From CAVSUZ01 sp963791885 (GTDB lineage: Bacteria; Pseudomonadota; Alphaproteobacteria; Acetobacterales; Acetobacteraceae), in NCBI GenBank assembly GCA_963791885.1, contig CAWBUL010000006.1, forward strand, positions 2,294,001-2,358,000: 64,000 bases of DNA, in the 5' to 3' direction. Below the pieces are notes generated by a model. The model was not told the DNA's origin, did not search any database, and saw only the letters and a program-made list of their open reading frames with translations. Each line of letters begins with the position of its first letter. The stretch's first letter is position 1. This document shows, in pieces, positions 55,712 to 64,000 of this stretch. Both the position numbers and the translations under genes were made by a program.

Positions 55712-56494
55712 TTATTGAAACCAGTGCAGGATGGCGTCCGCCACCGCACGCGGCTGATCGAGTTCCGCAAGGTGTCCGGCACCCTCGATCACCGCGAGTT
55801 CGGTTGAACCCGCGATGCGGCTTTGGAACACCTTCGCGTAGCGACGCGGCATGATCTGATCCTGCGCGCCCCAGATCAGGAGCGTCGGTGCGGTGATGGA
55901 CGGCAGCCGCTTCTCCAGCTTCGTATTGCCCAACGGCCAGAAGATGCGTGCCGCTGCTTCGTTGGCGCGGGTTTGCTCGATCGGCCATTCGATGGAGTTG
56001 GCACCCTCGGGCGGGGCTTTCAGCGCCTTCCAGGTTTCCGGATCGGCGCACATCAGTCCAGGGATGGCGTCGGGCCGCTGCGCCCAGGGATCGGTCGCCG
56101 GGTCTTTTTCGTCGAACAGGCCGAATGGCGCGATCAGCGCGATGCGCCGTACCGCCTCCGGCCAGATCGCCGCGACCTCGGCAACCATCGACCCACCCAC
56201 CGAACTCCCCACCAGATCAGTACCCAGCAAATCGGCCTTGCGGAGCAGGTCGCGCATCGCCAGCACCCAATCCAGATGCGTGTCCAGCACGGAATGCCCG
56301 CGGTCCCCACCGGGAAATCCGGGCAGGGACGGCACGATCACGGTACGGCTCTCAGCCAACGCATCGAGAAACGGAATCCAGCGCGGCAGCCCGCCATAGC
56401 CGGCGAGAAACCCGAGCTTCGGTCCGCTCCCCTTGCGCCACACGCGCACGGGAAAGCCGTTGACGTCGATGGTCAGCGTTTCGGGATCGGCCAC
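55712..56494 (-). CDS. Alpha/beta hydrolase (MhpC-like)
   Basis: 260 residues. The nucleophile elbow is LVGSSVGGSMVAEVAA, the acid in LLIWGAQDQIMPRRYA and His in IEGAGHLAELDQPRAV. The fold resembles C-C bond hydrolases and haloalkane-type esterases. It is three bases from the LLM oxidoreductase gene upstream and 11 from the HSL hydrolase downstream, so the three are likely cotranscribed in breakdown of an ester or cyclic compound. Confidence 0.9.
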   Translation of the reverse strand: MADPETLTIDVNGFPVRVWRKGSGPKLGFLAGYGGLPRWIPFLDALAESRTVIVPSLPGFPGGDRGHSVLDTHLDWVLAMRDLLRKADLLGTDLVGSSVGGSMVAEVAAIWPEAVRRIALIAPFGLFDEKDPATDPWAQRPDAIPGLMCADPETWKALKAPPEGANSIEWPIEQTRANEAAARIFWPLGNTKLEKRLPSITAPTLLIWGAQDQIMPRRYAKVFQSRIAGSTELAVIEGAGHLAELDQPRAVADAILHWFQ

Positions 56495-56497
56495 GTG

Positions 56498-57778
56498 CTA
56501 CTCGGCCGCCATACGGGGCATGAACGCGGGGACGGACGCGCGCGCCTCCGCCTGCATCGGCCGCGGCCACCACCGGTCTTCCCACTCGCCGAACACGTCG
56601 CGCAGCTTCGGCATCACCTGGTCCGCGAACAGCTTGGTGTTGTACCGGCACAGGTCTTTGCCCATATTGCCGAACTGCAGCAGCATCATCAGGTGGCCGA
56701 CATTCAGGTTGCGCGCCACTTCGCGGATCTGCTCCGCCACCTCGTCCGGCGAGCCGATAATCACGTAGCCCCGATCGACGATTGCATCCATTTCACGCGC
56801 AACCGACGCGAAGCGCGTGCCTGTCGTGGAGCCGAGCACGTTCGCACCCGCCGCCTGCTGGATCTGGCTTTGGATGCCGACACGCTGGCTCGCTTCCGAG
56901 ACATATCCCGGTGGTGTAGCCCAGCGCGCATCGACATGCAGGCAGCGGCCATAGAAATACTCGGCCGCTTCGGAATAGAGGTCGAACGCGTGCTGCCGGC
57001 TCTCGCCCACGCCGACGAATTGCAGGAAGCCGGCGCGGTATGGATTGCGGTCTTTGCCGAGACGCGCCATCTCGCGCCAGAAGCCGTCCATCGTCGCCTG
57101 GCCGGCCTTGTAGCCGTAGTAGGACAGATAGCAGTACACGTAATCCATCTCGGCGCACCACTGCCACGTCTCCACCGAGCCGCCGCCGGGAATCCAGATG
57201 GGCGGATGCGGACGCTGCACCGGGCGCGGCCAGATATTCACATACCGCTGCTGATTGTATCGGCCGTTGAACGCGAAGGTTTCCTTCTCTGTCCACGCCC
57301 GCATAACCAGATCATGCGCCTCCAGATACTTGCTGCGCAGCATGCTCGGGTTGGTGCCGTAGGCGTAGCACGTGTCCATCGGCGTCCCGACGGGGAAGCC
57401 GGCGATCAGCCGCCCGCCCGAGATCACGTCAATCATCGCGAACTCTTCCGCGACGCGCGTCGGCGGATTGTACAGCGCGAGCGAATTGCCCATGACGCAG
57501 ATCGCCGTCTCCGTCGTCCGCCGCGATAGCGCCGAGGCAATCAGGTTTGGCGATGGCATCAAGCCGTACCCGTTGGAATGATGCTCGTTCACGCAGATCG
57601 CGTCGAACCCGCACTCGGCGGCGTATTCGAGCTCATCCATGAAGTCGTTGTACATCAGGTGAGCACGCTTCGGATCGAACAGCGACGAGTGGATATCGAC
57701 CCACACCGATGGATGCTTGTCGCGGAAATCGTCCGGCAGTTCCGTATACGGCATCAGGTGGAACCACATCAGCTTCAT
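56498..57778 (-). CDS. LLM-class flavin-dependent oxidoreductase (luciferase-like)
   Basis: 426 residues. It shows FDAICVNEHHSNGYGLMPSP, the bacterial-luciferase-like barrel, SGGRLIAGFPVGTPMDTCYA and HPPIWIPGGGSVETWQWCAE. Such enzymes use FMNH2 (or F420) to oxidise organic substrates or sulfur compounds. First gene of a likely three-gene operon with two hydrolases, which suggests a monooxygenase followed by ester cleavage. No flavin reductase is visible nearby. Confidence 0.92.
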   Translation of the reverse strand: MKLMWFHLMPYTELPDDFRDKHPSVWVDIHSSLFDPKRAHLMYNDFMDELEYAAECGFDAICVNEHHSNGYGLMPSPNLIASALSRRTTETAICVMGNSLALYNPPTRVAEEFAMIDVISGGRLIAGFPVGTPMDTCYAYGTNPSMLRSKYLEAHDLVMRAWTEKETFAFNGRYNQQRYVNIWPRPVQRPHPPIWIPGGGSVETWQWCAEMDYVYCYLSYYGYKAGQATMDGFWREMARLGKDRNPYRAGFLQFVGVGESRQHAFDLYSEAAEYFYGRCLHVDARWATPPGYVSEASQRVGIQSQIQQAAGANVLGSTTGTRFASVAREMDAIVDRGYVIIGSPDEVAEQIREVARNLNVGHLMMLLQFGNMGKDLCRYNTKLFADQVMPKLRDVFGEWEDRWWPRPMQAEARASVPAFMPRMAAE

Positions 57779-57921
57779 CGACGTCTCCGTGGTCAGGTCT
57801 TCGGATTATGCCAGTCGGCCGACTGGCCGATTGGTATGCGCGCGGGGTTGGTGGGGCGGAGCCGGCCAAGGTTCCGGTCGCTCCGCGACCGGAAAGCCGG
57901 CGGAGGGGGCCGCGCGCGGTA

Positions 57922-58605
57922 TCAAGAGGTAGCATCCCGTGGGGCCAAGACGTCAATCCCGCCGCCGACCAGCGGAACGAATGCGACCGGCATCACCCGC
58001 CGGCGCGATTTTACCCCCGTCGCATCCTTCTCGATCAGCCACAAATCCTGCGCGCCGAAGGGCACGCCCACCGGGATCACCATGCGTCCCGGCGCAGCAA
58101 GCTGGCCCACCAGCGCTGGCGGAATCGAAGGCGCCGCCGCGGTCACGATGATCGCATCGAAGGGCGCCGTCTCCGGCCAGCCCGAATTGCCGTCGCCCAC
58201 GCGCAGATTGACGGTCAGGTATCCCAGATCCGCCAGCACCTGCGCCGCCCGCTTTGAAAGCCCCTCAATCACCTCCACGGACCACACCTGCTCTGCCAGT
58301 TCCGCCAGGATCGCGGTTTGGTAGCCGGAGCCCGTTCCGATCTCCAGCACCCGACTGTCGGGTACCAGATCCAGCAGATCGGTCATCAGCGCCACAATGA
58401 AGGGCTGCGAGATCGTCTGGCCGTGGGCGATCGCATGCGCGCGGTTCTCATACGCGGCCTTGGGTGCCTCCGGCATGAACGCCGCGCGTGGCACGTCCCG
58501 CAATGCCTTCAGCACGCGAGCACCCAGCACCGACCGCCCGGTCAGGTGCGCCGTCTCCGCCGCGTCTGCCTCCACCTCGGCGATCATGCGAGAAACCGCG
58601 CTCAT
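57922..58605 (-). CDS. pcm: Protein-L-isoaspartate O-methyltransferase
   Basis: 227 residues. Motifs: AHAIAHGQTISQPFIVALMT (substrate region), VLEIGTGSGYQTAILAELAE (SAM loop), and DAIIVTAAAPSIPPALVGQL then GRMVIPVG. It repairs isoaspartyl residues in damaged proteins. Divergent from the acyl-CoA-dehydrogenase-like gene with 61 bases between the starts. Confidence 0.93.
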   Translation of the reverse strand: MSAVSRMIAEVEADAAETAHLTGRSVLGARVLKALRDVPRAAFMPEAPKAAYENRAHAIAHGQTISQPFIVALMTDLLDLVPDSRVLEIGTGSGYQTAILAELAEQVWSVEVIEGLSKRAAQVLADLGYLTVNLRVGDGNSGWPETAPFDAIIVTAAAPSIPPALVGQLAAPGRMVIPVGVPFGAQDLWLIEKDATGVKSRRRVMPVAFVPLVGGGIDVLAPRDATS

Positions 58606-58666
58606 GTGGCCTGCCTCTCACCCGCAGTGTAGCGTTCCGCCCGCAAAGCATACCGAGGAACGTCCC

Positions 58667-59830
58667 ATGGACGCACCGGCCTTTTCTCAAGCCGACGCGA
58701 CCGATGATTATGTTGCCCGTGCGCGCGCCCTGATCCCGCTGCTCGAGGCGGCCGGGCCGCGTATCGACGCCGCGCGGGAACTGCCCCCTGATGTGGTGCA
58801 GGCGATGCATGCCAACCAGATGTTCCGGCTGCTCCTGCCACGCTCGGTGGGCGGTATGGAACTCGATCCCGCCACCTACGTGCAGGCAGTGGAGGCGATC
58901 GCGATGGGCGACGGCAGCACGGCGTGGTGCATGAACCAGGGCTCCGGCTGTTCCATGAGTGCCGCCTACCTGCCGCCCGAAGCGGCGCATGCCGTGTTCG
59001 GCCGCCCGGACGACGTGCTGGCCTGGGGTCAGGCGCGCGGACGAGCGCACGCGACCAAGGTGCCGGGTGGATGGCGTGTGACCGGCACGTGGCTCTTCGC
59101 CTCGGGCAGCCGCCACTCGACCTGGCTCGGGGGTCATGTTCCTGACACGCTGCCCGACGGGACCGCGGTGGAGCGCTCGATGCTGTTCCCCCGCACGGAG
59201 GCCAAAATCGAGGACGTCTGGCAGGTGCTCGGCCTGCGTGGCACCGGCAGCGACACGTACTCCGTGGAGGACCTGTTCGTTCCCGACGATTACTCCATCG
59301 TGCGCGACCGGGCAGCGTTCTGCCGCGAACCCGGCACGCTGTTCCGCTTCACCACACGCAACATGTACGCGTCCGGGTTCGGCGCGGTCGGGCTGGGCGT
59401 TGCGCGCGCCATGCTGGAGGCCTTCATCCGCGTGGCGTCCGAGAAGAAGCCGCACTCCGCCGAGGCGATGCGCGACAACAACGTCATCCAGGCGCTGATC
59501 GGACGGTCCGATGCGCGGCTGAAGGCGGCACGTGCACTGCTGCTGGATGTACTGTCGCGAACATACGATGCCGTCGCCGATCGGCCGATGACGCTCGATG
59601 AACGTGTGGCGATCCGCCAGGCCTCGACCTTCGCGATCATGGAATCGCGGGAAGTGGTGAACGCGCTGTGGCATGAGGCCGGCGCGACGGCGATTTTCGA
59701 TTCGCAGCCATTCGAGCGACGGTTCAGGGATATAAACACCGTGTCCCAGCAGATGCAGGGGCGCGCCAGTCATCTGGAAATCGCGGGCCGTCATCTGATG
59801 GGAATGGAAGTCAACACCCGCTGGATTTGA
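58667..59830 (+). CDS. Acyl-CoA-dehydrogenase-like flavin monooxygenase (HpaB/HsaA-type hydroxylase)
   Basis: 387 residues with the acyl-CoA dehydrogenase fold. FRLLLPRSVGGMELDPATYV and IAMGDGSTAWCMNQGSGCSM are typical of the two-component hydroxylase branch rather than of fatty-acid dehydrogenases. The C-terminal ATAIFDSQPFERRFRDINTV supports this. Such enzymes need a separate flavin reductase, not seen here. ATG 58667 is chosen. It faces the sugar-type ABC operon convergently. Confidence 0.88.
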   Translation: MDAPAFSQADATDDYVARARALIPLLEAAGPRIDAARELPPDVVQAMHANQMFRLLLPRSVGGMELDPATYVQAVEAIAMGDGSTAWCMNQGSGCSMSAAYLPPEAAHAVFGRPDDVLAWGQARGRAHATKVPGGWRVTGTWLFASGSRHSTWLGGHVPDTLPDGTAVERSMLFPRTEAKIEDVWQVLGLRGTGSDTYSVEDLFVPDDYSIVRDRAAFCREPGTLFRFTTRNMYASGFGAVGLGVARAMLEAFIRVASEKKPHSAEAMRDNNVIQALIGRSDARLKAARALLLDVLSRTYDAVADRPMTLDERVAIRQASTFAIMESREVVNALWHEAGATAIFDSQPFERRFRDINTVSQQMQGRASHLEIAGRHLMGMEVNTRWI

Positions 59831-59877
59831 AAGGTCGGCCACACGGACGGACGCTGAGCATACATCCCGCGACATGT

Positions 59878-60765
59878 TCAGCCCTTCACCGCACCCGCAG
59901 TCAATCCAGCGACGATGTGCTTCTGTGCAGCAAAGAACACGATCACTGCCGGCAGGATCGTCAGCGTCACGAAGGCCAGCACCAACTGCCAATCCGTGCT
60001 GTACTCCCCCTGATAGACCATGATGCCCAGTGGCCAGGGATACTTCGCGTCGGTGTCCAGCAGGATCAGGGGGAGCAGGTAGTCGTTCCAACTCTTCACG
60101 AACGTGAAGATGGCGACGGTCGCGATGATCGGCCTCGATAGCGGCAGGGTGATGGAGAAGAAGAAGCGGATGTAGCCGCAGCCATCGACGAAAGCCGCCT
60201 CGAACAGATCGTGCGGCAGGGCACGGAAGAATTCGCGAAAGAGTAGGATGCTCATGGCGAGTCCGAAGGCGCATTGCGGCAGGATGACGCCCCAATAAGT
60301 GTCGAGCAGACCGAAGTCGCGCACCTGAATGAACAGTGGCAGGACGGCGGTGGCGGCGGGGAACATCAGGCCGAGCAGAAAGTAATTCATCAGCATCTCG
60401 CGCCCAAAGAATTTGACATGCGCAAAGGTGAATGCCGCCATGGACGCGGCGGTCAAGGTAATCAGGCTGGTCAGCACGGCGATGAGCAGGGAATTCCACA
60501 ACATGCGCCAGTAGCGCATGGAGGCGATGATGCCCCAGTAATTCTGCCACTCCCACTGGTGCGGCAGGCCGACGGGATTCACGCGGAGCTCACCCAGCGT
60601 CTTGAAGCCGCCGAGGACCGTGGCGGTCAGTGGCACCAGGATCATGGCGGCGACGATAACCAACGCCGTGTAGGTATAAAGCGTGACCCAGGCTTGACCG
60701 TAGCTGCGACGCAGGGGTCGGCCGCTCACGCCGATCGGGAGGGTGGCACCCGAAGCATCAGGCAT
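59878..60765 (-). CDS. Carbohydrate-type ABC transporter permease (MalG-like)
   Basis: 295 residues with about six membrane segments. MNYFLLGLMFPAATAVLPLF and the EAA motif LFEAAFVDGCGYIRFFFSIT are typical of CUT1 permeases. ATG 60765 overlaps the previous permease gene by eight bases. Third gene of a binding protein-permease-permease operon. No ATPase gene is present in the window, so the system may use a distant MalK-type ATPase. Confidence 0.92.
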   Translation of the reverse strand: MPDASGATLPIGVSGRPLRRSYGQAWVTLYTYTALVIVAAMILVPLTATVLGGFKTLGELRVNPVGLPHQWEWQNYWGIIASMRYWRMLWNSLLIAVLTSLITLTAASMAAFTFAHVKFFGREMLMNYFLLGLMFPAATAVLPLFIQVRDFGLLDTYWGVILPQCAFGLAMSILLFREFFRALPHDLFEAAFVDGCGYIRFFFSITLPLSRPIIATVAIFTFVKSWNDYLLPLILLDTDAKYPWPLGIMVYQGEYSTDWQLVLAFVTLTILPAVIVFFAAQKHIVAGLTAGAVKG

Positions 60766-61705
60766 TGCGGAACGCCAGGCGCTTGTAGCTGAAAGCGAAG
60801 GCGACGCAGATCACGAACAGTACCACGCCGACGGCGCTGCCGAAGCCAACCTTCATCCGCATAATGCCGAAGCTGTAGAGAAACGTCACCAGCGTCTGCG
60901 TACTGTCGTCCGGTCCGCCCTTTGTCAGCGGCATGATCACATCGAACAGTTGCAGCGATCCAATAACCGAGAAGAACACCGACAGCCGGATAGTCGGCAC
61001 AAGCAGCGGTAGAGTGATGGAGCGGAACCGCTGCCACCGATTTGCCCCATCGATATCCGCCGCGTCGAACAGGTTACGGTCGATGCCCTGCAACCCGGCG
61101 ATGAACAGCATCATGTGAAAGCCGAAATACTTCCACAGGATCACGAGCAAGATCGCGTAGATCGCCCAGTTGGGATCGGCCAGCGGATACATCGAAGCGA
61201 TGCCCAGGCCGTGCGTGATGGCGGCGATCAGTCCATAATCGCCATCGAACATGAAGCGCCAGATTAGCCCGGCCGCCACGTCCGCCAGCACGTAGGGCAG
61301 AAAGAAAATCATACGAAACGCCAGGGCGCCGGGGATACGGTTCGAGACCAGCGTCGCCAACCACAGCGCGAAGGGCAACTGGATGCCGAGCGACACGACG
61401 ATGATCAGCAGGTTGTTGAAGATCGCCGTGCGAAAGGCCGGATAGCGTGAGATCAGCCAGAAATTCCGCCAGCCGATGAAATGGGTCGGCAGGCCGTACC
61501 CGCTCCAGTCATAGAAGCTGTACCAGCCAGCCTCGATGATCGGCAGCACCACCAGGATGGTGAACAGCAGCAGCGCGGGGGGCAGAAACAGGACCACGAC
61601 TGGGCCCGCATCGCGCAGCCAGCGGCGACGCCCCGGACGTAGGCGGGCCCGGTTGAAACCAACCGGGCTGGAAGCAAGCTGGCCGCTCAGTGATTCAGGC
61701 TCCAA
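60758..61705 (-). CDS. Carbohydrate-type ABC transporter permease (MalF-like)
   Basis: 315 residues. LFLPPALLLFTILVVLPIIE is the first membrane helix, IIFFLPYVLADVAAGLIWRF a central one, and the EAA loop is RNLFDAADIDGANRWQRFRS. CUT1-type partner of the following permease. The start overlaps the end of the binding-protein gene by 19 bases. Confidence 0.92.
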   Translation of the reverse strand: MEPESLSGQLASSPVGFNRARLRPGRRRWLRDAGPVVVLFLPPALLLFTILVVLPIIEAGWYSFYDWSGYGLPTHFIGWRNFWLISRYPAFRTAIFNNLLIIVVSLGIQLPFALWLATLVSNRIPGALAFRMIFFLPYVLADVAAGLIWRFMFDGDYGLIAAITHGLGIASMYPLADPNWAIYAILLVILWKYFGFHMMLFIAGLQGIDRNLFDAADIDGANRWQRFRSITLPLLVPTIRLSVFFSVIGSLQLFDVIMPLTKGGPDDSTQTLVTFLYSFGIMRMKVGFGSAVGVVLFVICVAFAFSYKRLAFRNA

Positions 61706-62970
61706 GCATCCTGGATGCGCTGCGCCACCTGCGCTGGCGTGGCCGAGCCCGAGACGAGCGCGGTGGTTTGGTCGTTCACCACGCGGCCGACATCCGGCCC
61801 GAGGTCCTGGTCGAAGTAGTTCTGGTGATAGGTGGACTGCGCCAGTTCCTCGCCGGCCTGCTTTAACAGCGGATCCTTGATCGCCTCATTGGCCGCGGGC
61901 ACCGCCGGCAGATAAACGCCGGTCGCGGCCACGGCCGATTGGTATTTCAGGTTGGTCACCAGGTCGATGAAGGCCGCGGTCAGCGGCGGTGCGTTGCGCG
62001 ACACCAGCCAGCCATTGATGCCGCCCATCGTGTCGGTAGGCTTGCCCTCGCCGCCGGCAACCGTGGGGAAGCGGAACATACCAAGATCGTTCTCCGCGAT
62101 GCCCTTGCCGTCGGCCGCGGCGTGCGCCTGGCGCTGATAGGTGCCGCTGAAACTCAGGATCATCGCCGCACGGCCATCGCCGAACTGACCAAGCTGAGCC
62201 GGGAACGTTGTGCCCAGGTAGCCGTCCTGGAATGGCTTGAGGTCAGCCAGTTTCTTCAGCAACTGCCCGGCTTGCACGAAAGGCTCGCTGGCGAAGCCCT
62301 TGCCTTTGCCGGCCAGCGCATCCTGGAACGCCTGCTTCCCACCCGTGCGGACACACAGATACGCCCAGTAATGCATGATCGGCCACTTATCACCGCCGCC
62401 CACGGTGATCGGGGTGATCCCGGCGGCCTTCAGCTTTTGCACGGCGCCCAGGAAATCGTCCCAGGTATGGATGTCATCCCCCGATACCCCAGCCTTCTGG
62501 AACATCGGCTTGTTGTAATAGATGTCCATCACCGCCAGCTGATGCGGTCCGCCCCAGATCTTGCCTTGGTAGGTGAAGGCCTCGATCGACGGCGGGTTGA
62601 GCCGCTTGCGCCAAGCCTCGTTCAACTGGTCGCCGATCGGGCGCAGCGTACCTGTATCAGCCTGCGCGTGCATCACGCCGCCGGCCCAGCTGTAGAACAT
62701 GCTCGGCGCGTCAGGCGACTGCAGCAGAGTGGGCAGCTTGGCCTTGAACGCCTCGTTTTCCAGGAACTGCAGCTTGACCTGCACGCCGGGATTGGCCTTC
62801 TCGAACTCGGCTGCGGCGTCGTTCCAGATATTCAGCACGACCGGGTTGGTCTCGATATGCAGCCACCGGATTGTGTTATCCGCCGCCCTGGCGCGACGCC
62901 CGGATAACCCCGCAGCCGCCACCCCCGCGGCAGCGCCTGTCAGCACGCTACGCCGGCTCAAAGAGCTCAC
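61687..62970 (-). CDS. Extracellular sugar-type substrate-binding protein
   Basis: 427 residues, family 1 binding protein. A twin-arginine signal SLSRRSVLTGAAAGVAAAG precedes ARAADNTIRWLHIETNP. GVQVKLQFLENEAFKAKLPT and FYSWAGGVMHAQADTGTLRP are typical. GTG 62970 has GGGGAGGA seven bases upstream, which decides it over ATG 62988, since that ATG overlaps this ribosome site. First gene of the importer operon and divergent from the ROK regulator, its likely controller. Confidence 0.92.
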   Translation of the reverse strand: MSSLSRRSVLTGAAAGVAAAGLSGRRARAADNTIRWLHIETNPVVLNIWNDAAAEFEKANPGVQVKLQFLENEAFKAKLPTLLQSPDAPSMFYSWAGGVMHAQADTGTLRPIGDQLNEAWRKRLNPPSIEAFTYQGKIWGGPHQLAVMDIYYNKPMFQKAGVSGDDIHTWDDFLGAVQKLKAAGITPITVGGGDKWPIMHYWAYLCVRTGGKQAFQDALAGKGKGFASEPFVQAGQLLKKLADLKPFQDGYLGTTFPAQLGQFGDGRAAMILSFSGTYQRQAHAAADGKGIAENDLGMFRFPTVAGGEGKPTDTMGGINGWLVSRNAPPLTAAFIDLVTNLKYQSAVAATGVYLPAVPAANEAIKDPLLKQAGEELAQSTYHQNYFDQDLGPDVGRVVNDQTTALVSGSATPAQVAQRIQDAWSLNH

Positions 62971-63128
62971 GGAACAATCCTCCCCCATTCGATCCGTCCT
63001 TTTTCTCGTGATGCGGATAAAAACGCCTTCCTACCTGCCGGTCAAGCGCTACACAGCTTGACTTCGCCGCTTTATCCAGCCCAGATTTAATCAGTAATCC
63101 GCAGAAATGGCGATCACCCTCCGGCCCG

Positions 63129-64000
63129 ATGAAAACCGCCGACCCCGAGCTGATGCGGGCCATCAACCGCTTTCACGTGCTGGACGCAATTCGCCGCGGC
63201 GGATCGATCTCCCGCACCGAAATCAGCACCCACACCGACCTCAGCTCCACCACCGTCTCCGCCATCACCGCGTCTCTGCTCGACGACGGCCTGATCACCA
63301 CCCGTTCGATCGGGGACATCCGTAGCGCCCAGCGCGGCCGCCCCCGCGTGATGCTGGAGCTGAACCCGGACGCCGCCCGCGTCGTCGGCGTGAAGATCGG
63401 TCCTTGCCGGATCGTCTGTGTTGTTACCAACTTTCAGGGCGACATCCTCGCCGACCTCTCCATGCCCGTGCGCGTTGACCGCCAGCCGGCCGAGGTCATT
63501 GCCGATCTGGTCGAGGACGGTGTCCGCCGCTGTGTCGCTGATGCTGGCCTGACCATGGCTGACATCAACAGCACCTGCATCGCCCTGCCCGGCGTAGTTG
63601 AACACGCGTCGGGCATCGTGCGCCACAGCCCGATCCTGGGCGAACAGGACGTCGCCTTTGCCGAAGCCATGCGTGCTCGGCTTGATAGGCCCGCCCTAGT
63701 CGAAAGCGACGCGAACGCTGCCGCCATCGCCCAGCATTGGTTCCGCGAGTGCCGCGATATCGACGACTTCCTCGTCGTCACCGTCGAACATGCGCTCGGC
63801 TTGGCGGTTATGCATGGCGGCCAGTTGTTCCGCGGCGCACGCGAACTGAGCTTTTCCCTGGGTGATCTTATTGTCGGCACCTTTCCGACCGGAACGCCGG
63901 ACCAGGCGCGCCTCTCCGCCGTCGCCTCGGAACCCGCAATCCTGGAGAGCCTGAAGACCCGTCCCGGCTATGCCGAGGCGATGCAAATCGGCGCCGGCCT
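63129..64000 (+). CDS. ROK-family transcriptional regulator, 3' end outside window
   Basis: Winged-helix N-terminus (MRAINRFHVLDAIRRGGSIS, then THTDLSSTTVSAITASLLDD) followed by a sugar-kinase-like ROK domain (VVGVKIGPCRIVCVVTNFQG, CIALPGVVEHASGIVRHSPI, LVESDANAAAIAQHWFR). The frame is open from ATG 63129 to the window end, at least 290 residues. The region that normally carries the zinc-binding GHxxxxxxxxCxCG lies at or beyond the edge; FRGARELSFSLGD replaces the usual GEIGH-type segment. Divergent from the sugar-type ABC operon, which it probably regulates. Confidence 0.9.
   Translation, partial: MKTADPELMRAINRFHVLDAIRRGGSISRTEISTHTDLSSTTVSAITASLLDDGLITTRSIGDIRSAQRGRPRVMLELNPDAARVVGVKIGPCRIVCVVTNFQGDILADLSMPVRVDRQPAEVIADLVEDGVRRCVADAGLTMADINSTCIALPGVVEHASGIVRHSPILGEQDVAFAEAMRARLDRPALVESDANAAAIAQHWFRECRDIDDFLVVTVEHALGLAVMHGGQLFRGARELSFSLGDLIVGTFPTGTPDQARLSAVASEPAILESLKTRPGYAEAMQIGAG

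Noticed and set aside
1..64000. tRNA, rRNA, riboswitch or prophage genes
   Set aside because: None could be supported by reading; no integrase, capsid, terminase or clear structured leader was seen, though small RNAs cannot be excluded without computation.

Overview
The window is GC-rich DNA from an alphaproteobacterium, most plausibly a member of the Acetobacteraceae/Rhodospirillales. That placement is an inference from gene content (SUV3-like helicase followed by an S4 protein, FtsL-like protein, PrmA, GlmM, MocR regulators). I saw no rRNA or tRNA gene that would settle it. The DNA alternates between intact chromosomal blocks and two heavily decayed, IS-rich stretches.

1-2.7 kb: the end of an aldehyde dehydrogenase gene, a DUF2325 coiled-coil protein and a small ModE-like regulator. 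2.9-13.2 kb is a gene graveyard: a truncated molybdenum hydroxylase fused in frame to an SDR gene, a broken molybdate/tungstate ABC transporter carrying an IS5-type element, a frameshifted and truncated aldehyde dehydrogenase, a UxaA-family dehydratase with three frameshifts, a GlxA-type regulator cut by an IS701-type element, and a frameshifted TetR-like regulator. 13.4-18 kb is intact: SUV3-like helicase, S4 protein, FtsL-like coiled-coil protein.

18.4-27.8 kb holds one very large type IIG-like restriction-modification gene on the minus strand. It has been inactivated three ways (a frameshift, an IS21 insertion and an IS630 insertion), and an IS256 element lies just upstream. Removing the IS21 and IS630 elements with one target duplication each restores the reading frame exactly. 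27.9-28.3 kb is a non-coding stretch with five degenerate ~82-92 bp repeats.

28.4-42.9 kb is mostly intact: a polar amino-acid-type ABC operon, a tautomerase, a MocR regulator, an NDP-forming acyl-CoA synthetase, a SelA-like PLP enzyme, a PEP-CTERM protein, a cupin/CoA-transferase pair, PrmA, ThiD and GlmM. 43.0-45.4 kb is a rearranged locus in which a beta-helix-like gene and an alpha/beta hydrolase gene are each split, partly inverted, around an intact SgcJ/EcaC-type gene. 45.5-49.9 kb is intact (LysR, DoxX, a second SgcJ-like protein, a Do-like protease, DUF2189). 50.0-53.8 kb is a small accessory island: a HEPN-like gene split by a second, nearly identical IS630 copy, a DUF6883/DUF4926 pair and an IS1595 transposase. 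53.9-64 kb is intact: a hypothetical protein, two alpha/beta hydrolases, an LLM flavin oxidoreductase, an L-isoaspartyl methyltransferase, an acyl-CoA-dehydrogenase-like monooxygenase, a sugar-type ABC importer and a divergent ROK regulator.

Seven IS elements of six families occur in 64 kb. Four carry identifiable target duplications that allow the interrupted gene or sequence to be reconstructed. I found no clear new multi-gene system. The most informative signals are the reconstructable dead restriction system, the joint decay of molybdenum functions, the repeat array near 28 kb, a dispersed palindromic repeat (two copies), and the small HEPN/DUF6883/DUF4926 island.
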